Source: Piper betle
Taxonomy: Eukaryota; Streptophyta; Magnoliopsida; Piperales; Piperaceae
Reading direction: 5' to 3'
Length of the DNA stretch: 64,000 nt
Assembly: GCA_033002965.1 (NCBI GenBank)
Contig: JAURVB010006561.1
Span: 1 to 64,000 of the forward strand
Of the stretch, positions 35,770 through 46,800 are shown piece by piece. Below the pieces are notes generated by a model. It ran no database searches. It was not told the origin of the DNA and was given only the letters and a program-made list of their open reading frames with translations. How positions within the stretch are numbered: the first letter of the stretch is position 1; the number at the start of each line of letters is the position of its first letter. A program made the position numbers and the translations under genes.

Positions 35770-36785
35770 AGCAATTGATTATTCAATTATTCAATTATTA
35801 TTCACTTGATTAATTATTCAATTATTCCCAAAAAATGTCACCTTAATCCTAAACCCTAAATTGAAATACGGCAATTTTCACAAAAAATTAATTGTCAACA
35901 TTAACACACCCTAAACCCTAAAATCAATTATCCACAAAATTAATTTTAATCACTTTCCATCTTCAATTTCCAAATTGATTTCCTCAATTAATTAATTTAT
36001 TTTTCAGCAAATTTACAACAAATTTGTAAAAACAATTATAACATACACAATTTTCAAATCATGTAATTTTCAAATTTAACACATACAATTTTACAATATA
36101 TATTTAAATCTAATAAATCATTTCCAATCTCAACAATTTTCATCTAATTCTTAGAAAATTTGAAAATCAAAAGTTTTCTCAAACCACCATCAACCATTTA
36201 TCAATCAAAATTTTCCACAACCATTAAGCTATAACAAAGGAGCTAGCATTGACGTGATGAGGGAGAGGGGACTGACAGGGACGAGCCAGCAGCTGTCGGG
36301 ACATTCCGGGAAGGCGAACGTCGTCTTGAGATAAGGGGCAGGGAGGGGTATGTGGTGGCGACGGCAAATGGCGGTCCCCCCTCCTTCATTTGCCTTAATT
36401 TGAAATTCTATCACCAAATTTTGGTGACCACTCCTTAATCACCAACTAGACACCGAAAATATTGGTGTCGTATAACTGTTACCGATAGTAACTATTTAAT
36501 TTAGTCACCGAAATTTTGGTTAACCAACTTGCCACAGAAAATATTAGTTAGCAAAACTATCACCAATATTCGGTGACACTTAAGTGACTATTTTGTGTAG
36601 TCACCTAAGTTTTAGTGGCAGTTCAATGGGTTTCAGATTGCATGCCCCCCTGTGCCAATATTGAGTGACTAGTCAATGATTAAATTATTAACCACTAAAT
36701 ATCTGTGTCAGTTTAGCGGCTAAATTTGTCACCGAAAATTCATGTGATAGATTGTTTTCCCACTGGTGTGTTTTCTATGGTGTAG
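35770..36785. mobile_element. CACTA-like insertion in the cullin relic
   Basis: Interrupts the cullin reading between DDLARMNRL and AQIFKQHV. The right part (36410-36780) has many GGTGAC, GTCACC and ACCGAAA motifs in both orientations, as in CACTA subterminal regions, and the right terminus TATGGTGTAGT is the complement of an ACTACACCATA end. The left end (starting AGCAATTGATTATTC) is AT-rich and not clearly a terminus. No transposase. Possibly truncated. Confidence 0.5.
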
Positions 36786-38046
36786 TCACAGACCCTTTAT
36801 CTTATTGCCCAAATCTTTAAACAACATGTTATCGCTGTGGGCATGGCACTGGTGAAACAAGCAGAGGATGCTGCGAGCAGTAGTCAGAAAAGAGAGAATA
36901 TGGCTGGCTTACACGAACATAATTTTGTTGGTACAAGTACTTTGGCATATGTGAGTGTGGGTGGCTGCTTCAACAATTACTCGCTCTTTCACAATGCCAT
37001 CCATGAAGCCTTCGAGGTTTTCGGCAACAAGAGTGTGGTCGGGAGCTCTAGTGCAGAGCTGCTCTCCGATTTCCGCGACAAGGTTCTCATGAAGGGTGGG
37101 TTGAACCGTTGAGCCATGAGCCCTTGAAGAGACACTTGACAAGGTTGTCACAGTGCTCGCCTACATAAGTGAAAGACCTCTCTGGCGAGTTTTATATGAA
37201 GAGGCTTGCCTGGCGTTTGCTCTCAGATAAAAGTGCGAGTGATGAACATGAGAGGAGCATTATACTAAAGCTTAAAAAGCAATGTGGTGGGCAATTCACG
37301 TCCAAAATGGAGGGCATGATTACAGACATGGCATTGGCAGCAGGCCTTCTTCGAGGGGTATCTAAATGCTAATTATCCTAAGGTTAGAATGGCACGGATT
37401 GACTACAATGTCACAGTGCTCACGATTGGATTTTGGCCGAGCTACAAATCACATGATGTGAAGCTTCCCTAGCAAATCGTTAAATGTGTGGAGGTTTTCA
37501 AGGAGTTCTATCAAGCAAATACCAAGAATAGGAGGCTGTCATGGATATATTCCATGGGTTCATGCCACATTGTTGGTAACTTTGAGAAGAAGCTGATGGA
37601 ATTGGTGGTGACTACTTACCAGGCCTGCGTATTGATGCTGTTCAACTCTTGTGATCGGTTGAACTTCTCAGAGATTGCCATGACTTGACCGAAGATGATG
37701 TGAATAGGTAGCTCCATTCACTCTCATCCGCCAAGTGCAAAACTCTAAACAAAGACGTATCATCATCCTATGTACGAATCAAGATCTCTCTCCCTCCAAT
37801 GGACGAGAAGAAGAAAGTGATGGAGGATGTTAACAATGTTCGGAGATATTCCATTGGCATTGTTCTAATAATGAAGAGCCGCAAGGTGCTTAATCATCAA
37901 CTATTGGTGTTGAAGTGTGTGGAGCAGCTTAGCCCAATGTTCAAGCTTGATTTCAAGCTCATTAAGAAGAGGATTGAAGATCTAATTACCAGGGTTATCT
38001 AGCCAGGAATGGTGATAATCCTAACGTGTTCAAATATCTGGCCTAG
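36786..38046 (+). pseudogene. CUL1: Cullin-1 retropseudogene, C-terminal fragment
   Basis: Recognisable in order: [141 protein letters not shown], and the neddylation and winged-helix region [20 protein letters not shown]. It ends NPNVFKYLA with the authentic stop at 38044-38046. Many frameshifts and small deletions break it. Absence of introns and presence of the natural stop, with what looks like 3' UTR following, support a processed origin. CUL1 is the SCF scaffold; this copy cannot make it. Confidence 0.9.
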
Positions 38047-39297
38047 TTCCGTCTCTCCATGCACTTGGTTGTCATCAAGCTTTGGAATTTTTTCAAGTTT
38101 ATTGTCGCAGACACATTTTGTGGAGCTATCGATTTGTGAAATGAAAGGTATTCTATAAATATTTTATCTGAATAGCAAAAGTTGTTGCATCTTTGTTATT
38201 GCATAACAATGCCTGGCTGGACCTCCGTTTTGTGTCGCCAAATTATTTTGCTATCTACAGATGGAAATTTTGTCAATTGATCACTGGCACAGGTAAAAAA
38301 AAATCCTGTGAAAAAAATATTTAACAGAAAATTTGCAAAATGAGAGTTATCTCCCTGCATATTTGGCTATAAAAAATCTCCTTATATATTGATTTAGCAT
38401 ACTTGTTATTAATTTGATAGCTATGTAAGTTATGCTGGAATGAATATCTATGCGTTCTTCCTGTTCTATTATTCTGCTGTTCTGGATAGAGTAGCATATA
38501 TTACCTGCAATTACGAGGGAAAAGTTTTTAGCTAGTGTCCCTCTTAACTTCTTACTGTAGATTCAGCCCGGCCAAACCTAGCTGGCTGTGAAAGTACTTA
38601 CCCATTAATTCATCCAAATATTTTTGGTGCAATTGTATTACATGTTATAACACTACTTAGAGTGATTGTTTTTTTGGAAAAATACACTTTCCAAGCGATG
38701 TGCCAGAATACACTATAGATTTGGCTGGCTATTGCGTGGGCCGCCCAATGACGTATACATGGCCCACGATTATCAATGGTCATGACTGCGTCCCCATGTG
38801 CATCCACGGGACGTACACAATTCTTGGTCAAACCATTTTTTTAAATTTTTTTTAACGTGGGCGTTTATAAAGTTTATGTTTTACATTTACTATTTGATTT
38901 GAAAATTTAAATATTTTAAAGGTAACCAAATCCTGTTTGAATTAAAAATTATATAGGTTATGTATAGTTTCATTAATTAATTCAATTTCTTTTAAAGACA
39001 AATAATTTAAATTGACTATTAATTCAGCTCGAATGGTGATCACGGCACTCTGAATGTATAAATAAGCCCGACAGCCTTTTATAATAAAGAGTAGTGTTTT
39101 ATATTCACCCTCAAAGCCCTTTGATACAAGAAGACTAGAAGGATAATGGAGACCACAAAGCTGACAGAAACTCAGTTTCGCATGATATTACACGCTAGCT
39201 ACATCCCACGAAGATGCCTTTGACACTTTATTCGACATGACCATATCTACTAGTACACGCGCTCAAGTGCAGCGCTTAGTCTCTAGCACCGACACCT
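38047..39297. other. Intergenic after the cullin relic
   Basis: The first few hundred bases may be the retrocopied 3' UTR of CUL1. No gene is seen; 38860-39000 is AT-rich. Confidence 0.4.
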
Positions 39298-39801
39298 TTA
39301 ATTGTGACTCTGGGCCTCGGCTTCCAATTCTTCTGCCTCGCCAGCATACGAGCAGCACCGGCCGTAGCAGGAGCCGTGTCTGCAACCACCGCCATATCCA
39401 CCACGGCCACCGTAGCCACCGTATCCGCCACGGCCACCGTAGCCACCGTAGCCGCCGCGGCCACCGTATCCGCCGCGGCCACCGTATCCGCCGCGGCCAC
39501 CGTAGCCACCGTATCCGCCGCGGCCACCGTAGCCACCGTAGCCACCACCTGGGTACCCACCGTACTTGGCATCCTCAACGTGAGCAGCCTCTTGCTCTTT
39601 CTCTGCATGCCCATGTTATGTAGAGATACAATTAATAAGAACATAATTATTGTTAATGGCACACAAGGTTAAATACATGACCATGTTTAATTTTTACGTA
39701 CCATTAACCACTTCGGCGAGGTCTCTAGCTGCCACCTCTGAGCAGATGACCAGAAACAGAGCAAGGAGGAGACCCATGATAAGAAGAGCCTTGGAAGCCA
39801 T
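39298..39801 (-). CDS. Secreted glycine-rich protein (GGYGG/GGRGG repeats)
   Basis: Two exons on the minus strand, 39801-39702 and 39602-39298, joined in phase. The N-terminus MASKALLIMGLLLALFLVIC is a signal peptide, cleaved probably after SEVAA, and is followed by RDLAEVVNE. The mature part has EKEQEAAHVEDAKYGGYP, then repeated GGYGGRGGYGG, a cysteine-containing GCRHGSCYGRCCSYAG and an acidic end EAEELEAEAQSHN. This layout is that of plant cell wall GRPs with a short cysteine motif. The function is likely structural or in wall signalling. A TATA box is placed normally upstream. A related gene is at 58220-58619. Intact. Confidence 0.85.
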
Positions 39802-39858
39802 GCTTAGATGCTACTTCTTGTTGGGTAATGGATGAAATGGCTTGTACGTGCAAGGGGG

Positions 39859-39866
39859 TATTTATA
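39859..39866 (-). promoter_or_regulatory. TATA box of the glycine-rich gene
   Basis: TATAAATA on the minus strand, 58 bases before the start codon. Fits a short 5' UTR. Confidence 0.65.
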
Positions 39867-39869
39867 GAG

Positions 39870-42290
39870 GCTCGAGGAGTGAACACTGAACAATATCAGT
39901 ATATGAATCTAGATATGCTAGCAGAAGAAAAACCGGGCATTTATGAGTCTCAATGATGTCCCTACAATGTAGTTGGCTGTTAGGAAGATTGATTGGTTCA
40001 ATCTTGTCAATTATTCGAGTCATGGCCTTCCAATTGTTTAGATCTCTGCCGACTTGTCAGCTTTATCTGCATGTACATATATAATGTATATACATGCCCC
40101 TGTTTGTTATCATCTCATGAGATGGGCAGAAATTCACATGCACCCTTCACTTATGGGATGAAGATCATCGATGAGTATAGGACTCTCTTGAAGACATATC
40201 GGCAGGGAAGTTGTTGCAGTCAATTCTTTTCAAGTGTTCTAGGTGAGGATAGGGAAGAAATGATATGGAGATTCGGCAACCGCATATCCCATATCCATAG
40301 TTGGTGTTAGGCATTCAAAATAACAAGAATGTTGGCTTATGCTACACATCCATCTCAACAGTGACAAGAATTTTCTTTTGCTCCCGGCCGCCATTTATGA
40401 CTTCGGCATGGTTTTGGGGTAACCCAGGTCTGAACCCTCTTTTCTGTTAAGTGACCTCTAAGAGCAAATATTCAAGGAGTAGGACTTATGCTCTCTTTGG
40501 GAAGATATACGTCTCCCTCCAAGTTTTGTCGATAATAACACCCCCAGCTTCAACGAATGAACTGCACGGCTAACTCCTTGCTTGTTTCTTGGACCGTTTG
40601 CATATGTCTACATCATTTATTTTACTCCCCTTCTCAATAATTTCTGCGTCTATAAAATCCGTTGATTGCGTTGACCCCACAAGAAAAGTGTCTCGATCGA
40701 TTTACATCTTGATCTGTTCTCAATCTTTTCTAACGCATATATTTATTTAATAGTTCCACCACCCTGGTATTCTGCGACAAAGGAAAAAAACAGAAGATTA
40801 TCTGATCAGTGTGAGACATACTCGTCTCACTATAACTTGTGAGATATTTAAGTAATTATTAATGATAAAAAGAATTAACAAGTCTTCAGAAAGCGAAAAG
40901 ACTGATCATCAAAGTCAATTTACTTTCATTTTTATTATTATATATTTATATCCGTCCACCATGTTCTTTGTTCCGGTTAACTAGTAATATTTTGGTACTA
41001 ATAAAAGATAAATTTAATACGGGTATGAGATTAAAAATATAAAAATTAATCAATTAAAATATAATAAAAATTTTTTAAAAAATATAATAAAAATACTTTT
41101 TGTAGACCGGCAAGACTTTGAATCTTATTAACTTTAAATTTATTAAAAATAAAAAAAGCTCTCCTAAAAAGTCTCCAAATTGAATACGACTAATTTTAAT
41201 TTTTAAATTTCTACTAATAAGACTCTGTTTAATTATATTGAAAAAATAAAATAAAATAATCAAATAATTTTAATTTTTTATTTAAATAAGATAATATCTT
41301 TAAAGTCAATTATAATTTATATCTAAAATATTAAATTATTATAATTATTCTTATTATTTTATAAAAAATTATATATTAAATTAAAATTTATACTATATAC
41401 GATTGTGCATGACGTAATATCTATCTGTTATTTAAGCATGTCGCATGCACATTTATGTGTCGTGGGCCCGAGGGGGGACAGCTGGGCTTTGAAGTTGCGA
41501 TGGTATCATAGATCCGCCCACCTAGCCCATATACGTGTGCGACTTTGCATCCACATGAGCACTTTCATATAATCGAACATATCTAAGAAAGTTTGATTGT
41601 GTACAGTGCACCCATATTTTTTAAGGCAATCGCAATTTTCATTATCGCACATTTGAGATTTACTGCCTTTTCTAATTTGTATACATATTAAATTAACACA
41701 AAAAATATAATGTTATTTGGGGGAGCTGCTTAGGGATGGCTTTTGATTGAATATATGCGGATCTTTGAATTGATTATGGACAGATGGAAAAAACTACCGT
41801 CTTCATGGTTGATATTGAAGCAAGATTATATAAGAGTATAAATTGTCGTGGATATTAATCATTCTTATAACTTTGACCTGAGTCAATATTTTATAATCGC
41901 CAGTCAGTCAATTCGACTATTTATTTAAATTAGTCCAATTTTTAAAACACGTACACGAGGTTTAAATCGAGTGTGTATATGTGTTATGAGAGTTTATATA
42001 TACTCGACTATACGACATTAACGTTAGATATGCAATAACAAGTTAAGTTATTAGTACATACATGAATATATGATTATTTATTTCTTAGTGTTACTTTGAT
42101 TGTAAAATTATATTAAAACTGTTAATTATATTAAAACACCTTGATTAGGATTTTAATTGAGTTAATAGTTTCTAGAACATCTCATTCATCGAATGTCAAA
42201 TTGTTTTATTTTGTCACACGTCCAGCTTGTTTGAGACGTGTTAACGATCCTTAGCATTGCTCTTTAGAAGCTCCAAAACCTCATTTTATA
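39870..42290. other. Intergenic, mostly AT-rich
   Basis: No supported gene. The block at 40986-41440 is a dispersed repeat (separate entry). Short open frames such as 39993-40310 are not recognised. Confidence 0.4.
40986..41440. repeat. AT-rich dispersed repeat, copy 1
   Basis: Shares a long ordered series of segments with 56061-56480: TAATATTGA/TAATACGGG-type start, AATCAATTAAAATA, TAATAAAAATAC, GACT, TCTACTAATAAGACTCT, AAAGTCAATTATAATT and TAAAATATTAAATTATTA, ending TAAAATTTATACTATATACG. No coding content. Could be a SINE or MITE family; the termini are not clear. Confidence 0.55.
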
Positions 42291-42299
42291 CCTATTTAC

Positions 42300-43692
42300 T
42301 GCTATCCTAATATCAAAATAATAAAATACCATTGAAAGTTCAAAAAGATTATAAAACCCTAACTAACCCACCAAATATGAAAATGTCCAGATTGCCCTTT
42401 CCTTTTATTTCCCTTCCTCCCTCTCGTACTCGATCGATCGAGTTTCTGCCCCCCGCCCACCCTCGCCGCCGGCAGCAGCGCCGCCGGCAGCACCGTCGCC
42501 GGCTAGACGCTGCCCGGGCCGGCTTCTTCCTTCCCCTACCCCCTTTTTCTTCCTCTCATTCCCCTTGCTCGATCGGCCATCCCACTGCCCAGGCCGACCT
42601 CCCCTACCCCGTGAACCGTCGCCGGTGACTGGCAGCACCGCCGGCCATTGGTCAACTCCGACCGACCAACAACTTCCTCCCCTTCCCTTCGCCTTTCTTT
42701 CCCTTCCCTTTCCTCTACCCGATCGCCCTCCTTCCTACCCTCTTGGCCGCCGCCTGGAATGACAGTTCGCGCCACCACCGCCGCCGGCTAGTCGCCGGCC
42801 AGTGGCCGCCCAGACCTCCCCCTAGGCCTAACCACAGTCCTACCCTCCTCACCCCTCGCCGTGCAGCAACAGTGGCCACAGTTCCCCCTCGGCAACCGCA
42901 ATCGCGCCGTCGCCTCCGCTTCCCGACCGCCATCGTCGCCTCCTCTTTGGGTCGTTAGGTACCCATTGTTTCCCTTCCCATTTCAGTTCATCACCATTTT
43001 TGCATTGCATCATAATCACATTTCATTATTGTGAAGGTTTTGCGGTGATTTTTGAAAATTTGGAGTTATGTATTAATTTTCAATTGTATGACTTAATTAT
43101 CTATTCGAGTGTGGTGTCAATTTGTAACGGGGATTGACGTGGGACGGTGATAATCTTAAAAATTGTGACTTAGCTACCTATTTAAAAGTGATGCCTAGTA
43201 TGTAATAATTGTTAATTGGTTGTTAGGATACAAAGAGTGAATACCTTTTTGTTATAATCTTAAGTGAGTATTGATTTGTCCATTTAAATCACTTGTTGAG
43301 TGATTAATTTTGACGTTAGTATTTATATAAAGAGTGAATACCTTTTGTTACAATGTATATAACGTAATTGAGACGATGTATAGATGCTAGATTAGAAAGT
43401 ATGTATTATGATATGAGAATACTCACTTCTTAGTTGTGAATAAAGAGGATAATTGGTTGTTGATTAAGAACCCTAAGTTTCTTTAATTATAACATGTATT
43501 AATCAATTTATATTAATATTATTAATTAATTAATTGATTCTTTAATAATTAAATGTTGATAATTGTTCAAAAATCTTTAATAAGTTGTTGGGGTCCGACT
43601 AACTATCTTTATGAACTTATATCCCTTCCTTATTTCCTCGTGGCTTCTTGGTATTTTTAGTATTTCATGTGGTTAATAATTGGTACTTGTTG
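42300..43692 (+). repeat. Probable 5' part of a fragmented LTR
   Basis: The order is as in the solo LTRs to the right: a segment like TGAAAATGTCCAGATTGCCC before a C-rich and CCGCCGGC-rich block (42410-42960), then a long AT-rich part after GGTACC. The 3' part of the same old LTR may be 52697-54265, because both pieces meet at the same 22-base sequence. The open frames in the GC-rich block show no domains. The 5' terminus is not seen. Confidence 0.4.
43671..43692. repeat. 22-base direct repeat, left copy
   Basis: Identical to 52675-52696. Similarity also extends to the left of both (CCCTTCCT and TATT motifs) with a gap. Brackets about 9 kb that holds gene fragments and nested LTRs. Confidence 0.8.
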
Positions 43693-43878
43693 ATTAGCGC
43701 CGAGGCAGCGGCGGCGGAGATCTCTGCGATGAGGGAGGGAATGCTGGTGGTCATGTCGACGAAGACAGCGTCGGGGGAAGGTGGGGAACGACGCCGGCAG
43801 GGCCGAGGAGAACGGCGCAGACGTTGGAGGGGAAGCCAACGATGGAGAAGACGACGTCATAGGCGGGGGTGAGGTGGG
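43693..43878 (-). pseudogene. 3-hydroxyisobutyrate dehydrogenase-like relic, second part
   Basis: The minus strand reads LTPAYDVVFSIVGFPSNVCA, then VLLGPAGVVPHLPP and, after a one-base shift, VFVDMTTSIPSLIAEISAAA. This is the NAD-binding domain of the 6-phosphogluconate/3-hydroxyisobutyrate dehydrogenase family: FSIVG.P.DV, LLGP.GV, VDMTTS.PSLA. It continues the fragment at 49695-49925, from which it is split by the solo LTR. The catalytic C-terminal domain is missing. No introns in what remains. Confidence 0.8.
43874..43878. repeat. Target duplication of outer solo LTR, left
   Basis: GTGGG, repeated at 49695-49699 immediately after the LTR. Confidence 0.85.
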
Positions 43879-46800
43879 TGTAAAACCCGTGACTCGAGTC
43901 AGGGTTTTACGTTACCGAACCAGTCGGTTCGACCGTTGGTTCGAGTCGAGTCAGTTTCATGAACCGCGTGCTGAGTCGAGACCAGCCGTGAGTTATGAGC
44001 GATGAGAGTCAGGTGTACCTGAATATATGATGATAACGTCGAGAAGATGGTGAGATACGAGTTATCTGAATATATGAAAGTATGCAGTATTTTTCTTTTT
44101 ATATGTTTGATCGTAGAAATAGTTTTAGGCCGAATAACGCGTTAGGACGCGTTGGATTATATTCGGGTGGGTTATTAGTTATAGAGCATGTCATTTGGAT
44201 GTTGTTGTGTTTGTTTTATTTTATGGAATTTTTCCATATTTTTCTAGATTTTTTTGGAATTTATTACGAACTAGATATTATTTTGACTCGAGTAGGAATC
44301 GAGTCAATACTTATTTACGAAACTGCCATTGAGGGTATTTTTCTCCCTCCCGACCCTTCTTCACCCAAACCCTCGCCGCCCCTCGTGCTCGCTGCCGCCG
44401 CCGCCGCCGACGTCGTACAGCCGCCGATCAACGCCGCCCCGCCCCGCCGTGCCGTCGCCGTGCCGCCACGACCCACCCCGGCCACCGTCTCGCCGCCACG
44501 ACGCCGGAATCGCCCCACGAAACCACCTCGGCCGCCGCCACTTCGAGCCGGATTCCGCCGCCGTCCGGGCCGCGCCGCCGCCGCTGTGGCCCCGACGACC
44601 ACCCCTCGCCGTCGCCGACGTTTCCCCCACCATCCCGACCGCCGTCGAGGCCGGCCGGAGCCCCGATCGGAGCACGCCGCCGCCGCCGCCCATTTTCGAC
44701 GCCGCCGCCGACGGCCATCGCCGCCCCGGCTGCTCTGTTTGACACCGCCATTGGACCAAGCTCGTCGAGCTGGTGCCGATAGACCCCCTGATTGCCCCGT
44801 CCCGAATCATCGCCGGAAAACCGTCGGAATCCGCCGGAAAACCGCCGACACTCGCCGGAAAACCGCCGGAACCGCCGAAAAATTGGATTCTTGGGAAATT
44901 CGCCGGATCATCCGCCGAACGCACCCGGTCCAATCTGATCGGACTTCGGACGTCGCTAGGTGCCGAATTCGAGTTTCGAGCCACGAAACGGAAACCCTAA
45001 CCGTCGCCGATTTTCGACGACGCGAGGTATAATTTATTTTAACTTAATTATTTGGAAGTATTGCTTATTAGAATTGCATGCTAGGATTGGTGAATTGTGT
45101 GTTATAATAATATATATAAATGTAGATTTGATTAAGGATAAAATATGAAATTTGTTTGATTGAGTGGTGTTAAAAATGGAAGCTAAGAAACTAATTAGGG
45201 TAACTAGGTAATGATCATGATCTAATGCAAACTAGCCTAAGTAGACTTGCTAGAATTGATATAGGTTGATGTGTGTTGATTAATGCGTGATTGTGTTGAT
45301 TGTGTGTGCATGCTATAGGATGTGTGATTCATCATGCGGGCGTTAGTTTTTAGCTTGATTGTGTAGGTACGGTGTAGGAGCTCGCCGCCTAGGCGCGTGG
45401 ACCCGTTTGGAGCTTCTACCAGGTCCGTTTAGGACTCGTTCTGTAAAACCCACGATTCGAGTTAGGGTTTTATATTCAGAACCGGTCGGGTCGACCGTTA
45501 TTTTTCGAGTTGAGTCAGTTTCAGGACACGTGTACCGAGCCGACGCCGGTCTCGTGTATGAGCTATGAGGGTCATGCGTACCCAAATATATGATGATAAC
45601 GTCATGAATACAGCAGAACAGAATGAGTTATCAGATATATGAGAGTATGCCAGTCATTTTTTTATTACTTTTATATATAGTGGATCGTAGAATTAATATT
45701 AGGTCGTTTACCGCGTTAGGACGCGTTCGGGCAGTTTGGGTGGGTTGATAGTTCTAGAGCATGTCATTATAATTTTTTTGGTGTTGTTTGATTTAACGGG
45801 ATTTTTCCCGATTTTTATGAAATTTTTAGGATTTAATACGAGTTAGTTATTATACTTGACTCGAGCCGGAGACGAGTCAAGTATTATTTACGAAATTGCC
45901 ACCCAACCCTTCTTCTCCACCCCCGACCTTTCTCCCCCACGCCCAAACCGTCACCATCGCGCCGCCCCTGTTCGCGCGCCACCGCCGCCACGGCCGACGC
46001 CGCCTGGCCGCCGTTCGACGCCGCCCAGCCCAGCCACGGCGTTGCCATGCTGCCCCGACCAGGTCCGGCCCCAATCGGGCCGCCGTGACGCCGGATTTGC
46101 CGTGCATAGCGCCGCGGCTAACTTTGGGCGCGTCGTTGATTTCGCCGCCGGCGACCGTCGCCGCCACGATCAGGTGGTCGCGTCAGCACCAGCGACCACC
46201 CAGTGACCCTCCCCGACCGGAACGGAGGCCAACGCCGCCCATCCCGGCCGGATCTAGCCACCGATTGCGCCGCGGCTCTGTTTTGCCGTTTTCCGGCGAG
46301 CCGCCGCCTCCATTGGTCACGCTGATGTCGTAGATGAGTCGGGCTCGCCGAGCCGGTTCCAATGGTACCCTATATGACCCCTATCCAGCTAGTAGACGCC
46401 GCCGGCGATTGTCGTCGGAAAACCACCGGAAGTCGCCGGAAAACCGCCGGAAGCTGCCGGAAAACCGCCGGAAAATCGGAATTTCTGGAATTCGCCGGAA
46501 TTCACCGGATCTTCCGCGGGGCTCACCCAGTGGAGCCCGATCGAGCTTCGGACGCCGATGAGCGCCGAATTTGAGCTCCGAGACGCGCGACGGAACCCTA
46601 GCCGTCGCCGATTGCCGACGACGTGAGGTATAATTACCTCCGATTGATTTATTTAAAATTGATGATAATTGTTAGCATAGCATGCTAGGGTTAATTAATT
46701 ATCATGATTAATGTCTTGACCATGAATAAAGTAAAGATGTGCATGATGACATTATTAGTGAATGAAGTGATCTAATGAGATGAATTGTGTATGAACATGT

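Noticed and set aside
39276..39662. Plus-strand and alternative frames over the glycine-rich gene
   Set aside because: Shadows of the GGYGG repeat; the minus frame has a signal peptide, splice sites and a TATA box.
42332..42958. Proline-rich open frames
   Set aside because: They fall in the C-rich part of an old LTR and lack domains.
44082..45032. 316-codon open frame in the outer solo LTR
   Set aside because: It runs through the CCG-rich block of a non-coding LTR, gives arginine/proline-rich low-complexity text, and is not kept in the nested LTR copy.
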